A stretch of DNA of 64,000 bases from positions 131,824,972 through 131,888,971 of the forward strand of contig NC_060248.1 in NCBI RefSeq assembly GCF_921293095.1, given 5' to 3'. The first letter of the stretch is position 1, and the number at the start of each line of letters is the position of its first letter. Positions 1-11,452 of this stretch are shown here, piece by piece. The stretch comes from Ischnura elegans (lineage: Eukaryota > Arthropoda > Insecta > Odonata > Coenagrionidae). The notes below the pieces were generated by a model, which ran no database searches, was not told the DNA's origin, and saw only the letters and a program-made list of their open reading frames with translations. The position numbers and the translations under genes are program-made.

Positions 1-1370
1 AATATGTTGTCCTCATACTTAAAAACAACAAAAGATCCAATTTGTTTGTTGATTATGTTGAAGGTTGGTAGAAATTCTGAATACACCGGATCAAGTTCAT
101 CTTCTTGATCTTGTTCCATTTTTTCTAAGTTTCCTTTTTGCTGTTTCCCAGTCATCATCGGAGCTAGAATCTTAGATTTCTTCTCCGCAGTCTTTACCCT
201 TCTTTTTTAATTTCTGTAGTCTGTGCTTGGTAGAGGAAATCGTTTTCTTATATCTCTTCTGATGTTGAGTAACCGTTCCACTTAAGCTAGGTTGCGGTTC
301 TGATGGTTGTGCACTTACTTCAGCTAGTTCGGCATGAGAAAGTGACTTTCCTGCAGCCATATTGATCTTTTTCTTCTTAATCAGTTTTATGGGTTGAACA
401 GGCTTCCCTAGACATCTGAAAGTGTTCAAGGAATGCTTCACTCACTGCGGAAGGTTCTACTTCTTTTCTGGCAATCCTGTCAAGAAGGGGCTAAACATCG
501 CAAGGGTATATGCCACTCTTTTTAAAGCCACTTTCAAGATTTTGTTGTAATTTTGGCTCAAGCTCTTCCGTAGCACGTTTGAGGAGAGGCGGGAAGTGGT
601 GTTTGGGCAATACTGAACAACTTAGTCCATCAGGTGTTGCCTTCCATTCACTAAGAACTTTTCTCCAGGCAAAGAATGGGCCTGAAGAATGCAACATCCA
701 AGGGTTGCGTCAAATGTGTGCTGTTAGGGGGTAAGCACACAAAGTGAACGTCCTGGTCACGGCATTTCTTTAATAGGTCCATATTTATGTGTGTTGAGAG
801 GTTATCAGCGATGACAACTCTCTTACCGCTTTGCTTCTTCAATCTAGGCATCAAAGTACTCTCAAACCACTCCGTAAAACACTGTATCAAACCAGCCAGT
901 TTTACTGCTCACTTGGGGGAACCACCTTCAGTCCACGTGTTCCAAAGTTGTGTTGCTTTGTATACCACAAATGGGGGCAGAAGTTCTCCTGCGGCATTTC
1001 CACACAGCATTAATGAAGTGCTTGATTTAGAAAAATTCCACTCTTTCTCTGGGTATTTAGTTCCACGGTGACAGATGACTTTTTCTAGGGGTCGTCTGTA
1101 AGGTTGGTCTCGTCAAGGTTCCACACATTTTCTGCAGGACAGTCTTTTACAGCCTCTTCCAAATTGGATATGTATTCACGCACAGTCTGCTCATTCACAG
1201 CAGCTCGGCTTCATTTGATGTTCGACGCAAGACGCTCTTGAACATGAGGATAACGCCTTAGGAAACCTTTTTTCCAGTCGTTTCCAGGGAGATTAATATT
1301 AAACTGGTTGACTTTTCTGTCAATCTTGTCCAAATAGGCCTTTTAATCCTACTTTGTGTGCAACATTAGG
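1..1370 (-). pseudogene. Pogo-like DDE transposase relic (family A), cut by the window edge
   Basis: Decayed cut-and-paste transposase of the Tc1/mariner-pogo type (DDE_1 family). On the minus strand the first catalytic Asp lies in LDETNLTDDP near 1095-1125, followed at once by an in-frame TAG. A CGNAAGELLPP block is near 960-1000, the second Asp is in VVIADNLSTH near 787-817, and the third is in LTQPLDVAFF near 690-720. A GFKKSGIYP block closes the DDE region near 495-530. These blocks lie in different frames, so the gene is broken by several indels and a stop. An acidic tail and the start of a C-terminal segment like that of the gene at 50530-52501 continue off the left edge. No terminal repeats were found. 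Confidence 0.75.
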
Positions 1371-1402
1371 TATTGCTGTAGTCAAACTTTGCGTTGGCAT
1401 CC

Positions 1403-2710
1403 TTAAACAATGGTGATGGAAAAAGTCTTGCCATCTCTATTCACCGCAGAATGATTGCCCAAGTTCTCCCCAAATAGTGAATCTTCAGTGTATATTATAT
1501 TAATACAGTCACTGCAAGTCACAGATGTCATCACAGACTTGAGGACTGTATTACACAATTCCAACCTCTGCATTTCACCGGAAATTGGGTTGATATCATC
1601 GGGGTTGTCAGTTGTTTCAAAATTTAATTCAATGTTCAATTCCTCATCCTGAGGAACTTCAACAGGAATTTGCTGCACGAGCTCCTCTAAATCTGATAAA
1701 AAAGTGTCATCAACTAGTTGACAATTTCCACCTTTTCTTACGACCTTGGGAGTTCCGTGCAGCATGGATGTCTTAATCGAGGACGCAAATTGCTGAGTGG
1801 TAGGGTTACTATTGCATCCACTGTGGAACCTTATGCTCCTAAACAAATTCTCTAGTGGATCTTGATTCGGCCTCCTTGTTTCCAGTTTTTTCAACCTCTC
1901 CTTTTTTAGCCTTCCCCACAGCAATTTCACAGCCCTAATAGTGGACATCCATCCGTCCTGGGACCTAGGTCTTATTACTTTTATGATGCTTGGCAGGCCA
2001 GAAGGATTTAAAAGTATCTCTCCTGTTGAAGTTTTCCTAAGTAACATGAACCTCAGGATCTTCAGTGCTTCACTCCAGAAGGCAATATGTGGACTTGTGT
2101 CACACAACGGAGACTATAAATCATCACCGTCTTGCCTCTGAAACTGCAGAAGCTTTGAAAGAGCTTCTTGATGAACACCAGGAACTGTAATGTTCCTGCA
2201 GCACCAGAATCCATAAGCCCTGTCAACATAAATTTATCGGAATTAGCATGGAACCAGTTATTCAACAGAATGGACTCCAAAGTATGATTATAAATCTTTT
2301 ATAAAACACACTATAAAGACATCCATTTGAGAAGCTAGAGCATGGTTAAAAATGTTGGCAGCCATTGAAACGCTCATCTTTTCCTTCCACCTAGGTCGTA
2401 AACATGCTGCCGTAAGCTTTGGGAAGGCGATAACATTACCGCTGCATCCTCTACTTCTGGTAACTGCCTTTTCAATATGCTGCCATTTTCCAATGGGTGA
2501 AACCCGTGCCGCAGCGGGGTCAACCTAATCAATAATGTTTGAGAAGAAAACATTTTAATTTCGTCAAAGATCAAATATCTACTGGCAACAATTATGCATA
2601 GATGGAGACTTCCAATGGGGTATGCACTTTTCCATCGATGAAATATTTTATGAGCATATTTCTCGTGCATTTCATGAGGTGAGGAGGATCATGAAGTGTG
2701 TATACTTCTC
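1403..2710 (-). pseudogene. P-element/THAP-type transposase relic 1
   Basis: Minus-strand relic of a P-element-like (THAP9-type) transposase. The upstream end shows HDPPHLMKCTRNML near 2645-2690, matching the conserved PHLxKxxRN segment. A segment reading MSVSMAANIFNHA lies near 2340-2380. The longest open piece, 1403-2107, contains the diagnostic NQDPLENLF...IR...N.NPT..QF signature near 1800-1880. The pieces lie in three frames, so the gene is dead. The amino-terminal THAP zinc finger is not recognisable. Family assignment rests on these motifs only. Confidence 0.65.
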
Positions 2711-2917
2711 CATTAAAGCTGACAAGGGGAGACCACGAACCTTGCTACGCCTTTTTCAATGCCATATTTTTTTTGGCGTTAGGGATGCCGAACGGTTCTC
2801 GGAACTGGAAGTCGTTCCGTTGAATGGGCCTTAGTTTAGCAGTAATTAATTGTTTTTCACATGGTACTTTGAACATGACGAATATGTCTCAGAAACAGCA
2901 CAGCTCCCTCCAGTATT

Positions 2918-2991
2918 GGGGCTGGTGTAGTGGTTAGCGTCGTTGGCTTCCATTCTAAGGGTCATGCGTTCGCGGCCCGAAGGTGCAAGTT
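2918..2991 (+). repeat. tRNA-derived SINE head or tRNA pseudogene
   Basis: A 70-odd-base segment resembles a tRNA gene. TGGTGTAGTGG at 2923-2933 matches the RNA polymerase III A box, and GCGTTCGCGGCC at about 2966-2977 is a degenerate B box at tRNA-like spacing. A T-rich run follows, which would stop polymerase III. The acceptor and anticodon stems do not fold into a convincing functional tRNA, so a SINE head or a dead tRNA copy is more likely. The tail and target duplication could not be defined. Confidence 0.5.
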
Positions 2992-4660
2992 TTTTTTTCA
3001 CTTTCTATCTGATCATTATCGTTCTATTTCGATTTAATTTCAATTACAGCAAGCCTTGGCAGAATGATAAATTTTTTATCGCTGTTGTGGCTTTTACATA
3101 TTTAAACATTGTTACCCCAAACGCGGACATGGGAAGAATACTAGGAAGGGTTTGTTTTCGCTCTTACTTTAATGTTTTGGCTACCTTACACTGTTCGACT
3201 TACAAATCAAAAATGAAAAGAACTTATTGCGAGTCCACTTAACATTAAAGATAGTGGTGAGCAGCAGCATGCATGCAATTGTAATAAGGAAGAACTCAAA
3301 ACGAATATTAATTACCTTATCTCTCAAACACTCTCGCAATTCACATCGCTGGAAAAAGAAGTTTACTTACAAAGTACTAAAATAATTAAAGTGCGAGAGG
3401 GAAATAACATTAAATTCCACATAATATAAACAAAATATCACAAGCAAAGTTTTCAGAATTATATTTTACGTTCGTTACGGAATATCCAGCGATTTCGAGT
3501 CATGTGAACATGAGATGAGATGAGACAAAATTACCTTATTTATTTCTTTGTATATGTTGGAAAGATACGCCTCATATGTTAGAAATTATGGCAAATCAGA
3601 AGACTTACTTTCTCATAGACCATGGTCACTAATCCAATTCTTCCCCGCCCGCCACCATTTTCCAAAAAATGACCTCTCTTCACCGCATACGACTCCAGGC
3701 TGAAAGGCTGGGAATTCCCTTCTCACATTCGCTTCCATAGTTGACGAAAGAATTCGTACAGAGCGAAGCTTCTCTATGTCCTTACCGCCGCGAAATCTCC
3801 CCAACTCCCCAGGATTTTCCACCGACTTCCAAAGAACCGGCGTCATCGGCGCCCACCCTGCAACCTGCTGGAAACCACCCGCGTCCGGAGTAATGGCCTG
3901 CGGCTCCTCCACTCACAACATGGGACCCCCGTACTACCCTTCGTTTTCCTTGCGACAATAGGTACCCTTCACCACGGGGTACCATAGTTGCAGCTGTGCG
4001 AATCCATCTCATATTCGGGAGTGGGAACAACCGTTTCACCACGGGACAAAATTTTAGGGATTCCCAACCGATGAATGTTTTAAAACCCTCCGCCCATTCC
4101 TAATGCCTCTGCACACCACCCTCTCACTGCCGACCATAGGTCGTTCACTGCACTCCACCTCCTCTCCAAATAACCCCCACCTCCCCGCCATACATATATG
4201 ACCGTTCTTTCGAGGGTTGTGCTGTGGTACTCAAATACCCATTACCACGTGACGTTATTATTTTCTATTGTAACCAAAGGGAAATGAAGTTTCTATTGAA
4301 AAACGCGGAACATACATTGCAAATTTGTTCTATTTTTGACATTCTTTTACTAATTATTCACATTCGCCGGGAGTTTGTGGGAACAGGTACTTGGGTGGTA
4401 ATCATCATAAAAACAAACGAAACACATTATAATGCGCACCAAGAACATCTTATGAAGCACTGCCTCCCACAGACACAGTTCCCCCTCAAAACTTCGTCTG
4501 GGAAACAAACCTGACGCACATTTTGGAAAAAGCTTCTGCTCTGTACAAGTTTTGACGAATACCATGCGTATTGAAGCATGCATTTGTATTTTGGTGATGA
4601 GAGTTGGTCGTGCACCAGCGAATGTATTCGTATTTCGTCTTCTCTCGAACTTATTTCACG
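2992..4660. other. Non-coding stretch, nothing recognised
   Basis: No protein family, RNA gene or clear repeat structure was seen. The part from about 3630 to 4200 is richer in C and T than its surroundings and contains only short, unconserved ORFs on both strands. The rest is AT-rich. Confidence 0.5.
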
Positions 4661-4666
4661 GTTCTC

Positions 4667-5938
4667 TTAAAGGAGATAGGAGCAGTTTTGAATACGAGAA
4701 ATAAATAGTTTCACCTGGCGATAAAAATACACGTCGCAGGGTTGGCAAATCGGTGTGCATTTTGGTGGAATAATTTTTAATTGGCATGTTGGCAGGTCAT
4801 TGTCATCAATAAATATTTCATCGTATATTTCAGGGTTAGTTTGACCCCCCCATGAATCTATAATAAGGAGGAATTGATTTGTGGAGACGTATGGTTTCAG
4901 CACATTTCTCAAAAATACCTTGTACACATCAGTCGTCAATTTTCCAGACTTGGAGGAAGTCACTACAACGTTCTTCCACCTTTCTTCCAAATCCTCGACA
5001 TTTTTCCTCACTCTTGGACCGAATACCCCTCCTACTTCTTGCATACATAGAAAAACTTTTGGTAAAAGTTCACCGGCTGAGGTTATAGCGTATTGAGCCG
5101 TGTACGAATACGTCACCTTGTTTCTGTCTCCAGCACACAGGAGCACTGATTTTTCTCCCCGATGACTTAAAGTCCGTTTGATATCCACTCGATACTCACA
5201 GCTAGTTTGATCCGTATTTATCACGTACTCTGGAGCGTATTTAGGCATAAGTTTACTAACTTGCTTTTGAAATAGCTCTGCACTCTTTAGTATATCATCA
5301 AATGATTGTATGTCCCTATGAGTAACATAATTTGTCACTTTTCTTTGTCGAATTTTGAACTCCGTTTTGAATTTAATAAGCCAGGACCTAGAGGCAGAAA
5401 ACTGAAATTCTGGTGACATGTGCTGATAAGCCACGGCTAACGCCCACTGCTGGAGTGATCTGGACGTAACATGCTCATTCCTTTTCCTTGCCTCACAAAA
5501 TCTATCGTAGGTGCATTTCTTTATCATTTCGCACTTATCTAACCGCGTTCCTCCTTTCTCAATGTCTTTATTCCATGCCTTGAGTTGAAATTTCCTGGTC
5601 AGTAAATGGGATCCTCGCTTCTTGAGGGTAGCTAGCGACCAATTCGGGTGTTCTTTTGACAGATTAACCACTTTAATTTTGGTATCCAAAGAAACTCGCA
5701 CGAATTTCGGGGATTTTGGTGAAGGTTCATAGCATTCACCGGCACTTTGCGACGGGGGCGAGCTGCTTTCGGCTGACTCCTCTTCGCTCTCACCATCGGA
5801 AATAAAATCTGCCTCCACATCTTCGTTCTCTAGGAAGAGTTCTTCCTCTTCCACGAACATGTTCTCTTCTAGAATTTCCATGAAATTGCTTACAGCTTTC
5901 TCACCAATTAGACGCGCCTTTCTAATTGTGAGTGTCAT
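4667..5938 (-). CDS. CENP-B/pogo-type DDE transposase (family B), single open frame
   Basis: A 423-residue uninterrupted ORF. The first 90 residues are acidic and Ser-rich. Residues of about 95-215 form a CENP-B/Tc5-like helix-turn-helix region that would bind the element's ends. The catalytic domain follows: first Asp in INTDQTSCEYR near residue 255, second in LLIIDSWGGQT near 370, third in ICQPCDVYFYRQVK near 405. Related proteins with a DQTxCEYR box are common in arthropod genomes. The ORF stops soon after the third Asp, so the carboxyl end may be shortened or continue in an unseen exon. No flanking inverted repeats were found. It is open but not shown to be active. Confidence 0.8.
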   Translation of the reverse strand: MTLTIRKARLIGEKAVSNFMEILEENMFVEEEELFLENEDVEADFISDGESEEESAESSSPPSQSAGECYEPSPKSPKFVRVSLDTKIKVVNLSKEHPNWSLATLKKRGSHLLTRKFQLKAWNKDIEKGGTRLDKCEMIKKCTYDRFCEARKRNEHVTSRSLQQWALAVAYQHMSPEFQFSASRSWLIKFKTEFKIRQRKVTNYVTHRDIQSFDDILKSAELFQKQVSKLMPKYAPEYVINTDQTSCEYRVDIKRTLSHRGEKSVLLCAGDRNKVTYSYTAQYAITSAGELLPKVFLCMQEVGGVFGPRVRKNVEDLEERWKNVVVTSSKSGKLTTDVYKVFLRNVLKPYVSTNQFLLIIDSWGGQTNPEIYDEIFIDDNDLPTCQLKIIPPKCTPICQPCDVYFYRQVKLFISRIQNCSYLL

Positions 5939-6044
5939 TCAGTTGTGTTAGAAATTCCCTTCTTTGGCAACAAATACATTTAGTAGGAGTACTCATAATA
6001 TAGTGCCCTAAATATAAGTCTGGAACAAAAATAATTCGCCTGGC

Positions 6045-6260
6045 TTACGTGATGCAAGGGTGGGTTTTTGTGGACACAAGGGATTGTACAACAGACGCAT
6101 TGTTGCTACCCATGTCACAAACTATGGCAGCTACCTTCAGTCCAGCATAATTCAAGGCTGGTAGCTCCCCCTTCATTAAAACAGCCATACGGGAGCCATG
6201 AGTGCTACCTGCAGACAAGTAGTAAGCAACCGGCTGCTTCGACATCTTTAAGTATTTCAA
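6045..6260 (-). pseudogene. P-element/THAP-type transposase relic 2
   Basis: A short minus-strand fragment reads KQPVAYYLSAGST...GLKVAAIVCDMGSNN. This matches the RNase H-like part of P-element/THAP9 transposases (the PxxYY...VCDQGSNN region, which carries a catalytic Asp). It is bounded by unrelated sequence on both sides. It represents a different segment of the protein from relic 1, so the two cannot be assigned to one family. Confidence 0.6.
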
Positions 6261-6799
6261 TCTATGAGTTAATAGCGCTACAATTTCTAATTGTAGACGT
6301 TTTCAACGTGTCAAGACGTCTATGAATCATACATGGCTCGAAATATCAGAGTTTCAGATTCCAAACAAGGTCCCACTTCGTTTCACTGATACGCAATCTG
6401 TGTACTGCGATACTGCTTTCGGATAGGTTGGCGAGGTAGCGACAATCGGCAATGCGTTGCCGGCAAGAGTTATCACCCCGCTTTTCCTCTGTCCTTCCCC
6501 TCCCGCCCTCAATCGGCTTATCGTGGTCACGGTATTATCATTATTTCCATTTAACTTGATCTTTACGTCACCAGTACATTGGTACAACATTCTACTGTTA
6601 TCGTCGAAAAAAATTTCCCCACTATTCTCTTCCCTGATGTTGGTCATTGAACTTTTTTCATTGTAGATGGAGGCTTCCGTGGAGTAGTGCAGTAGGAGCC
6701 GCTAGGTTTCCAGGTTCTAAAATCTGTCCGTGATACATTGCTATGATTTTGTTCACTAACAAAAAGCTTATTCTGAACTCTTGCTTTGCTGATCTTTGT

Positions 6800-7093
6800 T
6801 ATTACCAGCCGTGCGGCATAGAATGTATGCATTTAACACAGCCGTATTAACTAAGTGGCTGATTAAATTTTACTCCACAATTCAGTCATTTTTATTTCTA
6901 GCAAGAACGATTCTAAAAGTTTATCTTTTAAATCTACACCGCTCATACTATTATATTCTAATACACATACAGGTTTATTTACATATTGTGGCCTGTCATT
7001 CCGACTTACGGGTTGGATTTGGTCTGAATGTTTCGAAGTCAGCAATGCATATCGCGTAGATCCTTCCACTTGAAAGCAACCAATTTCCCACAC
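6800..7093 (-). pseudogene. piggyBac transposase relic
   Basis: The minus strand reads TRYALLTSKHSDQ, then KPVCVLEYNSMSGVDLKDK and LESFLLE. These match the piggyBac (DDE_Tnp_1_7) block that includes the third catalytic Asp (YNxxMGGVDLxDQ). The GG of that block is changed to SG. The frame breaks near 6860. No TTAA-flanked termini were found, so only a transposase scrap remains. Confidence 0.65.
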
Positions 7094-7359
7094 TTTGGAC
7101 TAACAACTTCTCCTTTCTTTAGTTTCTATTTGAGATTTACTTGTATACCTTTGCGTGTGATTATCACTATTCTAACAGCATCTGCTGTCCTCTGAACTAA
7201 CCTATGGAAAAGATCGGGACCACTGTAAAATTGCCCATATGTACACATCTACCAGAGCCCAATAATTCCTCGCATAAACTATATCACCCTTCATATGCGT
7301 TTCAATTGAACATCCCTAATTTGTAGTTAATTTATTTAGCGCGGGACATCCGTACCATT

Positions 7360-8130
7360 CTAGATTAGCCACGCAAATTTCCTCAGGAAGAAGGATGGTT
7401 TAGAAAAATGCGTATTTGCACCCATGGTGAATAGGAATTGGTACTGCTTTGTATAATTGTGAAGTATGCTCTCCAAATCATGATAATCTACGTCTCCAGA
7501 ATATTCTGTCACACCGTGATAGTTATTTCTCAACATAGATGGTATTCGTGAAGAGTAATAATCCATGAAGCGATAGGTATAAAGAAATCGTATGCTAAAA
7601 TTTTCTTCGATAAACATTCCGAAAGAAATTACCTTCTTCTGAATTTGGAAGAACAAATATTTGTCTCTCGTCGTATTTCAATTCGCGAAAAATAAAGTGT
7701 CCATAATGGGGTGAGGGATTGTGGATAAAGATTGGTAGAAATTGTGGAATTTTATATTTAATATTACAATCAATGTGTTCTGGACCACGATACTTCCCAG
7801 TCAAATGATCATGGGTTCTAACCCTCTCATTACCTAACTTTCTCACAAATGGGACAAACAGTAGCATTCGAACTCTTCAGCACTCGGGTGCAATTGGCAT
7901 TGTATATTTGTTAAGTGAAAATACTTTTTTCTCTTCCTCTTTCATGCATTCGATGAAAACACGCGTCGCGTCTTGCTCTCAATATACTTTGGGTTCCAAA
8001 CATCCATCAGGTGTCGTCATCATGTTAAAAGCTGAATTGAGTATGTTTTTGTATCTTATGTGTGAAAGAGGCTTGCGGATCAAGCCACATACCTTTACAT
8101 TTGGAATACACAATTGATGGATGAGCACTT
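7360..8130 (-). pseudogene. Polinton/Maverick protein-primed DNA polymerase B relic
   Basis: Minus-strand fragments match a Polinton-type family B polymerase. They show a KEEEKKVFSLNKY segment near 7890-7950, then HDHLTGKYRGPEHIDCN near 7760-7820, followed by NIKYKIPQFLPIFIHN and FIFRELKYDERQIFVLPNSEE. The piece at 7360-7620 continues in another frame. There is at least one in-frame stop near 7977 and frame changes near 7620 and 7870. Polintons are large virus-like DNA elements that copy themselves with this enzyme. No integrase, capsid or terminal repeat was seen nearby, so this is an isolated scrap. Confidence 0.65.
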
Positions 8131-9235
8131 CTTGTGAGCACCTGTTCACTTTCTCGTTGCCACTAGAGAGCCACTTGGGCGAACCATCCCCGATGAAGTC
8201 CAAGAGGAGGAGGTGGACGTCGCGCGACCTGCCGTGATCGTAGTCCTCGGCTTCGTCCCCTCCGCGCATGCGCCAACCACGGCTTCATGCTTGTTGCGTC
8301 GTCTGCTATCTCTCGATGGCCCTCTTCCGACGCGCCAGCTTTCGATCAAAGGGCCCTACTGACTTAAGCCTGGTCACTCATTTTTTACCTCATATCTTAA
8401 GAGCAGTTGTTTTGTATTATCGATATCGGCTAACATATTCAAGTGTAAGCGCAGTATTTAATGTCTAGGTTGTGAACTGAGTTGATTTTTCAAAATTTAG
8501 TTCACCTCTGCTTACTTAAAGCAAGCAGTCTTGTTCAACTGCAATGGCCTGTGTGAGTCCACTTGATGAAAACTGCTCAGTAATTCAAGATTGCACCGTT
8601 TCACAAACCTCCATGTGAATATCTTAGTAGTATTCCTTTGGGATTGTGAAAGTGTGCGATGAGCTGGCTGCGTTGTTTTCATACTTCTTTGGTATAGATG
8701 AGAGCTTCTCGGGTTTCTTCTTTGGTATACTTCGTTTTCTTTTAAACGCATTTCTCAAGTGTTCAAAACTATTCTAATATTCCATTGAATATACAAATCA
8801 AGCCCTCATATATGAGGGCATCGAATATTTTCATTGACATCCTCTACTGGGTTCGTTTCAGTGCAAAAGACGTAAGAAGAAACAAGTCTTGAATTGTAAC
8901 ATTTATTCAAGGTAGTCTGCACATTTGTATCCAGCTTCTGTTTTATCCTCTGCAGAAAATGTTTTAAAAGCTCTGGAGGTTCTTCAAAGTTACACAATAT
9001 TTTCAAGCTCATAGAAGCTTGCATAGTCCATCGAGTCGGACAAAGTGGCCGTAGACAAGCTAGGTCGTTGGCGCTCTCTATCTAAAGAGTCAACCCAAAG
9101 GCAAGTTGAAAGTAACGGTAACGAGTGGAAGGGTGACGTAATTTTCACCTCCTAATTTAGTTGTCAGAACTTAAAAAGTTTTTTTTTAACTTAGTGAACA
9201 TTTTCCAGCAGTGTCCATTATGATTCAGTGATTTT
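8131..9235. other. Unassigned stretch between polymerase and hAT relics
   Basis: A GC-richer block at about 8150-8360 has open frames on both strands but no recognisable family. Minus-strand ORFs at 8512-8751 and 8806-9024 are short and were not recognised; the second could be a decayed carboxyl end of the adjacent hAT transposase, but I see no supporting motif. The remainder is AT-rich and empty. Confidence 0.4.
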
Positions 9236-10117
9236 GAGGCGCTTCAGGTCACTTATACTATCACATAGGATTGAAATACCTCCCTTTACATTTAGTGCTG
9301 TTGCAATCATATCGTCTGTTGAATTCCACTTGGTTGGGACGTCTATTACAAGGTTCAGTGATGGTTCCCCTGCAGCTTCGCAAGTGCCACGGAATTTATT
9401 TCGTAATTTCTCACTCTGTTTAATTTTTTAAATAAGATATCTCATTTTGGCAATTGAAGCTTTATTGTCTTCTTCAAAATGAAAATCCTCGTCGTAACCT
9501 ATCAATTGATAGAAGTTGATCTTCTGAAACCCCGTCCTCCAAAGATAACGTTCTTAATAGATCTTGTACTGCAAGGTTTAGTACATGGGCTATGTATCTA
9601 CAATGCTGATCGGTGCTATCAAAACTTGGTAGCATCTTGCTGAGTTCCTCTATGAATTTAGTATTTGCGGAAGCGTTCTCTACGGTTACTCCTTGCAGCT
9701 TATGCTCAAGTTCAAATGACTTTAGGGTATTCATAAAAACTTCGACAATGTCCCTTCCTGTGTGGTTACCGTTGGATGGAACGAAGTCAATAACAAGAGA
9801 CTGGTACTCCCACTTATCGTCGATGACATGAGTTGTAATTCTGTAGTACGATTTCCCAGCTACAGATGTCCATCCATCGATGATGAAAAACAGGTTAGGT
9901 TTATTTTGTTTCAGCAACTGCAACACCGCCTTTCGCATCCTATTATAGCGGTCAAGTACCATCTGCCGCAACTTTGTCCTATTTGGGAATGAAATGGTGG
10001 GATTCAACATCTTGAAAAACTCATCGTCGTCATCATCAAAAAATCAAAAAGGCAGCTATTTCTGCGCTGTCCAGTCAACTATTGCCTTTCCGAAGTCATT
10101 ATTTTGTTCTTCACACT
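9236..10117 (-). pseudogene. hAT-superfamily transposase relic
   Basis: Minus-strand hAT transposase fragment. A splice acceptor (TTTCAG) precedes a coding start near 10117 (CEEQNNDFGKAIVDW). A stop or frame change lies near 10030-10055 and an open segment runs 10010-9474. That segment shows FFIIDGWTSVAGKSYY (the DGWTS block with the first catalytic Asp), RITTHVIDDKW, VTVENASANTKF and HCRYIAHVLNLAVQDLL. After another frame change near 9440-9474 the strand reads LVIDVPTKWNST, the conserved hAT VxTRWNS block. A BED finger upstream and a dimerisation domain downstream were not seen. Confidence 0.75.
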
Positions 10118-10517
10118 GAAATCAAAATTAAAATCTTCTTGTATTTAACTTTTTTTCTATATTAAGATAAATTTAACACTGATGACAGTAGTGAGTGGCA
10201 TTTGTAGTCAGAGACTTGAGACAGAAATTAAATGACATCCACTTGATAATGTACAATCGACAATTAACTGAAAACAATTGAAAAATCTACTCCACCTGTA
10301 AAATCGTATCTGGCTTTAATTTGTGAAAGTTCGAAAGGTCCACCTGTTACAGAAATGCCAGCGACAATGGTAATGTTTGAAATATTTTAAGTAATGACAA
10401 ACTAAAAAGGGCAACCTTTGTACAGAAAAAAACTAATTGCAATTCATATTAACCATTTACAAAACTGGGTCCTGGGTCCATCCTTTTTAATTTCCTAAAA
10501 TAGTTTTCAAAGGGGAA

Positions 10518-10853
10518 TCATATGAGGGAGACAAAAGGGTTCAGATCCCCGAAGTACGCCACAAGGACACTCCCCTCGATGCGCCTGAATGCTGCCCGGG
10601 CCGCTGCATGCCGTCGGGTTCCTGCCGGGAATGAATTAAGGCGTGACTGAATGTCCCTCCCAGCTACGAGCTTCCCATTCCCCATATGGGCGATCGGGAA
10701 TGTTGGCCTCAGATTCTTCACGTCGCACAGAGATAGCACATATTTTGTGCGACACCAATGGCCCATGATGTGTGCTACCTGAGACGAAGCGGGATGGCCG
10801 ATGTTGTGGAGCGCAGGAAATGACTCGCTCACCTTTGCGATGTATCCAGTCAT
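10518..10853 (-). other. Unrecognised open frame
   Basis: A 111-codon open frame in a GC-rich island. It contains Cys/His pairs (HIMGHWCRTKYVLSLCD) but no pattern I can assign. The frame is open upstream to about 10900 with a stop or frame change. It lies just beyond the 3' end of the LINE at 10990-14050 and could be part of an older element. No function is claimed. Confidence 0.25.
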
Positions 10854-11452
10854 GCAGGAATCTAGTGAACCTGGACTTGACCTTTTGTTTATTTAACCAG
10901 GCCCAGATGAGGCAACAATCCTGCCCCTTCTTCCCCTGGGCCTGGGCTCTTTTACATGATATGGTGTAAGCAGGAAGGGTGACACTTATGTCAGTCCTAT
11001 ATATAAGGTTTTTAGTCCATTGTGATCTTTAGAGTAAGCCAAGTCAGGAGGCCGCGGGGATGGAGAACTTCCTGCATCCTCCGGTGAATATTCTGGGCCT
11101 CCGTTGCTTTTACACCACACCACAGGCTCAGGATGTGTGAACAAGTACATACAAAGATAAACAGATAAATATAAGTATTGGTAAAACATAAAAAGTACAA
11201 AATGAAATAGCAATATCTGAAAGGGTGGTAAAAGGGCATGCATTGAGTAAGGAGATAACAAGCAAAAGAAAGAGAATTAAAGTGAATGATAATAATTATG
11301 TGAAATATAACATTAAGTAACAATTCAATGAATGGAATGTAAAAAATTGGGTTTAAAATGCATGCAACCATTAAATAAATATTGTTATTTATGCAACCAG
11401 TAATGAAATACTGTTAAATATGAGAACTACAACAATTTAGAATAAATAGAAC

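Noticed and set aside
2918..2991. Functional tRNA gene
   Set aside because: The B box is degenerate and the stems do not pair convincingly.
3610..4042. Opposed ORFs in a CT-rich block
   Set aside because: Compositional artefact; no homology recognised on either strand.
11012..11371. Hydrophobic minus-strand ORF that looks like a membrane protein
   Set aside because: Low-complexity AT-rich sequence in the LINE's 3' non-coding part; no conserved pattern.
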